Of a stretch of 9,914 bases of DNA, positions 7,469-9,914 are shown piece after piece. The stretch's first letter is position 1, and every line of letters starts with the position of its first letter. Where the stretch lies: positions 1 to 9,914 of the forward strand of contig SMWS01000071.1 of assembly GCA_004356685.1 (NCBI GenBank), in the 5' to 3' direction. A program made the translations under genes and the position numbers. Below the pieces are notes generated by a model. It ran no database searches and was not told where the DNA came from. It saw only the letters and a list, made by a program, of their open reading frames with translations. The stretch comes from Deltaproteobacteria bacterium (GTDB lineage: Bacteria; Desulfobacterota_D; UBA1144; Nemesobacterales; N074bin48).

Positions 7469-7615
7469 ATGATGAAGCACATTTTTAGAAATATTATATC
7501 TTTGCTTATAATTTTTGTTATCGGGTTTACAGCCGGTATAGCTGTAAATAAATATCAAAATACAAATACGGGGCATGATGTTGAGCTAAACACTGATGCC
7601 CTAAGCAAAAAATAA
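7469..7615 (+). CDS. Small single-helix membrane peptide, unknown function (48 aa)
   Basis: A 48-residue reading frame, MMKHIFRNII... to ...TDALSKK. A short positive N-terminus (Lys3, His4, Arg7) leads into one hydrophobic helix at about 9-26, then a polar tail (27-48). This predicts a small inner-membrane protein with its N-terminus inside, or an uncleaved signal anchor. Coding is supported by an AGGGAGG ribosome binding site (7457-7463) five bases before the first ATG and a promoter-like pair at 7391-7419. It stands alone on the plus strand between the divergent nuoA and the convergent STAS gene. The sequence matches no family I recognise; a short hydrophobic toxin cannot be excluded, but no antisense RNA signal or partner was seen. 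Confidence 0.6.
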   Translation: MMKHIFRNIISLLIIFVIGFTAGIAVNKYQNTNTGHDVELNTDALSKK

Positions 7616-7892
7616 GCAATCCATTTTCAAATACATAATACAATATTAATAAACAGTAAAAATATTGCCTTAGAACCGCATTTGGCCTATTTTAAGGGAT
7701 ATGTTATGCATTTTTTGAGTTCTCCTTTGAGTTCTCTAATGTTGCCTGTATGTACAGTATCTCAAGCTTAATTGTTTAATCAATCATGTTAGAAATTGGG
7801 GTAAACGTCATTGAGACAGACAGCTATGTATTTAGACATACGGTTAATCAGCAAAAAGACACACCGGACAGTAAAGTTATTTTACATTAAAT
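7616..7892. other. 277-base intergenic region with a small tandem duplication
   Basis: No convincing gene is present. It contains a 12-bp tandem duplication (7714-7725 and 7726-7737, TTTGAGTTCTC-C/T). It also has a weak AT-rich hairpin, CAATATT/AATATTG (7641-7667, 13-nt loop, no T-run), and a 34-codon open frame at 7786-7890 without a ribosome binding site. It separates the 3' end of the small membrane peptide gene from the 3' end of the STAS gene, so transcripts converge here. Confidence 0.5.
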
Positions 7893-8222
7893 TTAAAAAC
7901 TTTTTACAGCCTCATCCTTATCTTCAAATAATTGGAGAATTGTATCAAACCCGCTTACCTTAAATATCTGTTTAACATTTTTAGTTAAACTTGTTATTGC
8001 TATGTTGCCACCCTGTTCTTTAATCTTTTTGGTTAACGTTAAAAGGGTTCTCAAACACGCACTGCTAATATATTCAACATCCGAAAAATCTAACAGTATT
8101 GATTTTTCGTTATCTGTTCGACTCAAAACACCGTCTTCAAAATCCTTTGAATTTTGAGAGTCAATCCTTGATTCAGGTTTAAGTACTAAAACACCACCAA
8201 CTTTTTCTTCGCCAATATTCAT
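7893..8222 (-). CDS. STAS-domain protein (anti-sigma-factor-antagonist type)
   Basis: A free-standing 109-residue STAS domain, the fold of SpoIIAA/RsbV-type proteins that switch partner proteins in phosphorylation-controlled regulatory circuits. Seen: the beta-strand VGGVLVLKPESRIDS (8-22), the core SILLDFSDVEYISSACLRTLL (41-61), then GGNIAITSL and the C-terminal VKQIFKVSGFDTILQLFEDKDEAV, all typical. The usual SSAGLR or DSSGLG motif reads SSACLR: the glycine is Cys56, and the position aligned with Ser58 of SpoIIAA is Ala55. Ser54 may still be modified, as in other SSAG-type domains, but classic control is not assured. AGAGGA lies seven bases before the ATG. It follows the GPP34 gene by 44 bases and is probably co-transcribed. 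No anti-sigma kinase or phosphatase gene is in the window. Confidence 0.88.
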   Translation of the reverse strand: MNIGEEKVGGVLVLKPESRIDSQNSKDFEDGVLSRTDNEKSILLDFSDVEYISSACLRTLLTLTKKIKEQGGNIAITSLTKNVKQIFKVSGFDTILQLFEDKDEAVKSF

Positions 8223-8266
8223 ATCTGATTCCTCTATATATATATTTTAATTATATCTATTATGCC

Positions 8267-8920
8267 TTAAGTGGGAAGCATTAACATAGCTTCTGCAATA
8301 TCTGACCGGAGCCTTTCCAGCACCTTGTTTACTTCTTGTCCGATAAGGTCTAATTTTCTAATCTGTTCTATTCTGGAAGAAAGTTTTTCTACTTCTTTAC
8401 TGCTGAGAATCATGGTAAAAAGAGAACAAGTATCCATGAGGCTAACTAAAACCACATCCTGAGGGGTGGGGATTTCATCACTCATGAGTAAATCAATAAT
8501 CCTCCTCTTAACCTCTTTTTCCTCCTTATCATCAATCATAGGATATACTCTTGTAGCTATAACCCACAATATTTTCTTTTCTTCGGTCTTTAAAATCTTT
8601 TTTTCTACCAGCATATTGAGGGCTGAATCAACTATATCTTCACCATAATTTGAAAGTTCTGTAAGCCAGTAGCGTGTATTATTCTCTTTATTTTCACTAC
8701 TAATCTTATCGAGATACGTGTCTAACATTTGTAGCCCTGTTGGAGTAGAATCGGCTACAATAAGACTTTCTAAATCGGTGTCTATCTTATTTCTTAAAGC
8801 AAGATCCATTAAAACAGCGCCTGCCATCGCATAGTTCAGTGTCATTAAGTCTATGCTGGCTAACTTGCCTGTATCATCGTCGAGTAGTAAAAGTATAATG
8901 TCTTCTGCTAGTGTAAGCAT
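8267..8920 (-). CDS. GPP34-family (Golgi phosphoprotein 3-like) protein
   Basis: Bacterial member of the GOLPH3/Vps74 fold family. In eukaryotes this fold binds phosphatidylinositol-4-phosphate on Golgi membranes; the bacterial role is unknown. The 217-residue product has the typical opening LAEDIILLLLDDDTGKL (4-20), the AMAGAVLMDLALRNKID helix (31-47), DSTPTG (57-62), a central Trp85 helix, LVEKKILKTEEKK (104-116) and a TRVYP segment (123-127). These match the usual order LAEDLLLLLLD...YALAGALLLDLAL...PTG...RYP. No signal peptide or membrane helix is apparent, so it is probably cytoplasmic and possibly membrane-peripheral. AGGAG lies six bases before the ATG and a near-consensus promoter stands just upstream. 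It is the first gene of a pair with the STAS gene. The family call rests on motif memory, not a profile search. Confidence 0.82.
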   Translation of the reverse strand: MLTLAEDIILLLLDDDTGKLASIDLMTLNYAMAGAVLMDLALRNKIDTDLESLIVADSTPTGLQMLDTYLDKISSENKENNTRYWLTELSNYGEDIVDSALNMLVEKKILKTEEKKILWVIATRVYPMIDDKEEKEVKRRIIDLLMSDEIPTPQDVVLVSLMDTCSLFTMILSSKEVEKLSSRIEQIRKLDLIGQEVNKVLERLRSDIAEAMLMLPT

Positions 8921-8952
8921 TAATTGCTCCTGGTTTTTAGAATTTAGATACT

Positions 8953-8982
8953 ATTATAGAATATGTTACTCAAAAGCGTCAA
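8953..8982 (-). promoter_or_regulatory. Strong sigma70-type promoter for the GPP34-STAS pair
   Basis: On the minus strand TTGACG (8982-8977, 5 of 6) and a perfect TATAAT (8958-8953) are separated by 18 bases. The expected start site near 8946 gives a leader of about 25 bases before the GPP34 ATG, containing the AGGAG ribosome binding site. This is the best promoter match in the window. Confidence 0.7.
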
Positions 8983-9115
8983 GAATATTTTTTTAAAAAT
9001 GCTTTTATTAAATTATAGAACTCAATAATGGATAAATAAAGGATAAAAGATTGTTGTTTATATTACTTAAGGAAAGTATAAAGCAGGAAACACCTTTATA
9101 AATATATATTTAAGC

Positions 9116-9664
9116 TTAGATCTTTGCTCTTAGTTCGACATATGCATACTTAGGATTGTTAACACCGTCATAACCTAAGAATATAACTTTATGCTCATCT
9201 GTATTTTCGGTCTGGTATATATTACCTTTAATAAGAATTTTATATGCGTTCTCTACTTCGTAATCGGATACCATCTTATACAGCAACTGCTCCAGTATAA
9301 AATCAGGCCAATATTTGATAGTCTTTGTGATTTTAATATTGTAAAGCTGACCATTTTTAAATGAATATATCACTTCAGATTTTGCAGCAATATCACTGTC
9401 AGTTATTCGCTCTCTCTGAGTGAGAACTGCATTGTCACCATATTCTATAAACTCGGCATCTCTGGAATATTCTTTAGTTGCATACAAAACTTGCTCAGGC
9501 GACATTCCCCAATCTATATTTAAAAGAGAGCTACTTGTCCTTAGAATAGAAGAAGCTGCAGGGTTTTTAAAATATAGAAACATACTTAACAACATACAAA
9601 AGAATATTAGAGCTTTTGTATATGAAAATTTATTTCCTAAGATTCGGTGATTATGACCAGACAT
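9116..9664 (-). CDS. Membrane-anchored periplasmic protein of unknown function
   Basis: A 182-residue product with a polar N-terminus (1-16), one hydrophobic helix at about 17-32 and a 150-residue soluble part, probably periplasmic. Just after the helix comes NIDWGMSPEQVLYATKEYS (49-67). A WGMSPEEV-like motif of this kind recurs at the start of small secreted or membrane-tethered domains in various Gram-negative bacteria, but their function is not established. The rest alternates predicted strands (EVIYSFKNGQLYNIKITK, KVIFLGYDG, KYAYVELRA), giving an alpha/beta domain. Residues 130-165 have no motif I recognise. The ATG at 9664 has only a weak AGGT upstream. It stands alone, with about 195 bases to the GPP34 gene and 250 bases of non-coding DNA upstream. 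No lipobox is seen, so a signal anchor is likelier than a lipoprotein. Confidence 0.72.
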   Translation of the reverse strand: MSGHNHRILGNKFSYTKALIFFCMLLSMFLYFKNPAASSILRTSSSLLNIDWGMSPEQVLYATKEYSRDAEFIEYGDNAVLTQRERITDSDIAAKSEVIYSFKNGQLYNIKITKTIKYWPDFILEQLLYKMVSDYEVENAYKILIKGNIYQTENTDEHKVIFLGYDGVNNPKYAYVELRAKI

Positions 9665-9914
9665 AAAATTAACCTATATATTTAGATTAAATTATATCCC
9701 CATTCTGAGTTAACGGTTGGCTTGTTGAGGTCGTACGACCATAACTATACTATGGTAGTAAGTTTAATTCATACATACAAAAGTTAGTTTCACTTAATTA
9801 AATACTTATAGTTTTATTAAGAAATAACTAGAAATAACAAACAGCTATATTTTGAAACAAGAATATCTTAGGGGTAATGTTAGTTATAGAAAGAATTAAA
9901 CACTAGGTTTTATA
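9665..9914. other. Upstream region at the right edge, no gene seen
   Basis: AT-rich DNA without a supported reading frame. On the minus strand a TATAAT (9696-9691) could be the -10 box of the 9116-9664 gene; the hexamer 17 bases upstream (CAACCG) is not a good -35. A perfect 12-bp palindrome lies at 9729-9740. Two near-identical decamers, GAAATAACTA and GAAATAACAA, sit in tandem at 9821-9840. Confidence 0.5.
9729..9740. promoter_or_regulatory. Perfect 12-bp palindrome GGTCGTACGACC, possible operator
   Basis: GGTCGT/ACGACC reads the same on both strands and is strikingly GC-rich within AT-rich DNA. It lies 32 bases upstream of the possible -10 box of the gene at 9116-9664, where an activator or repressor dimer could bind. 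No known regulator consensus was recognised. Confidence 0.35.

Noticed and set aside
7641..7667. CAATATT/AATATTG hairpin as terminator of the small peptide gene
   Set aside because: The stem is short and almost all AT, the loop is 13 bases and no T-run follows.
8271..8648. Plus-strand open frames opposite the GPP34 gene
   Set aside because: They are serine/leucine-rich shadows of a conserved gene and have no supporting signals.
9100..9111. 12-bp palindrome AAATATATATTT
   Set aside because: It contains only A and T in an AT-rich gap, so it carries little information.
9420..9650. Plus-strand 76-codon frame opposite the DWGMSP gene
   Set aside because: The minus-strand frame has a better structure (anchor plus domain); the plus frame lacks a ribosome binding site.
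1..9914. CRISPR array, transposase or IS ends, tRNA, rRNA
   Set aside because: No regularly spaced repeats, transposase reading frame, or tRNA- or rRNA-like sequence was seen by eye on either strand.

Overview
The window comes from an AT-rich, respiring diderm (Gram-negative-type) bacterium. It encodes a periplasmic lipoprotein carrier (LolA), which implies an outer membrane, and the quinone-side and proton-pumping subunits of a type I NADH dehydrogenase. Gene spacing is tight and starts overlap as in ordinary bacterial operons. The phylum cannot be fixed from sequence alone. Separate nuoC and nuoD genes, LolA and a bacterial GPP34-domain protein would suit a deltaproteobacterium-like or candidate-phylum lineage, but that is inference.

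Layout, left to right. (1) 36-1478 (+): nuoN, probably the last gene of a nuo operon that enters from the left. (2) 1603-4484 (+): ftsK and lolA, translationally coupled by a 4-nt overlap; this neighbour pair is also known from E. coli. (3) 4485-4708: a convergent intergenic region holding two related palindromic elements. (4) 4709-7282/7345 (-): nuoA-nuoB-nuoC-nuoD in that transcription order, with overlapping or abutting genes. (5) 7346-7892: an AT-rich region with a small 48-aa membrane-peptide gene on + that has its own promoter-like sequence, then about 280 bases without a convincing gene. (6) 7893-8920 (-): a two-gene unit, GPP34-domain protein then a single-domain STAS protein, behind a near-consensus sigma70 promoter. 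(7) 9116-9664 (-): a membrane-anchored protein of unknown function. (8) 9665-9914: its upstream region, with a perfect 12-bp palindrome.

How the genes work together. NuoA, B, C and D form the quinone-binding module and its membrane link; NuoN is one of the antiporter-like pump subunits of the same complex. Complex I genes are therefore split into two convergent blocks, with the division/lipoprotein genes ftsK-lolA between them. The GPP34-STAS pair is the least understood part: a lipid-binding-type fold known from eukaryotic Golgi biology next to a regulatory STAS domain whose serine motif is non-standard. No mobile element, CRISPR array, tRNA or rRNA was seen. No clearly new multi-gene system is evident; the GPP34-STAS unit, the palindromic repeats, the possible leaderless start of nuoA and the small membrane peptide are the points most worth checking.
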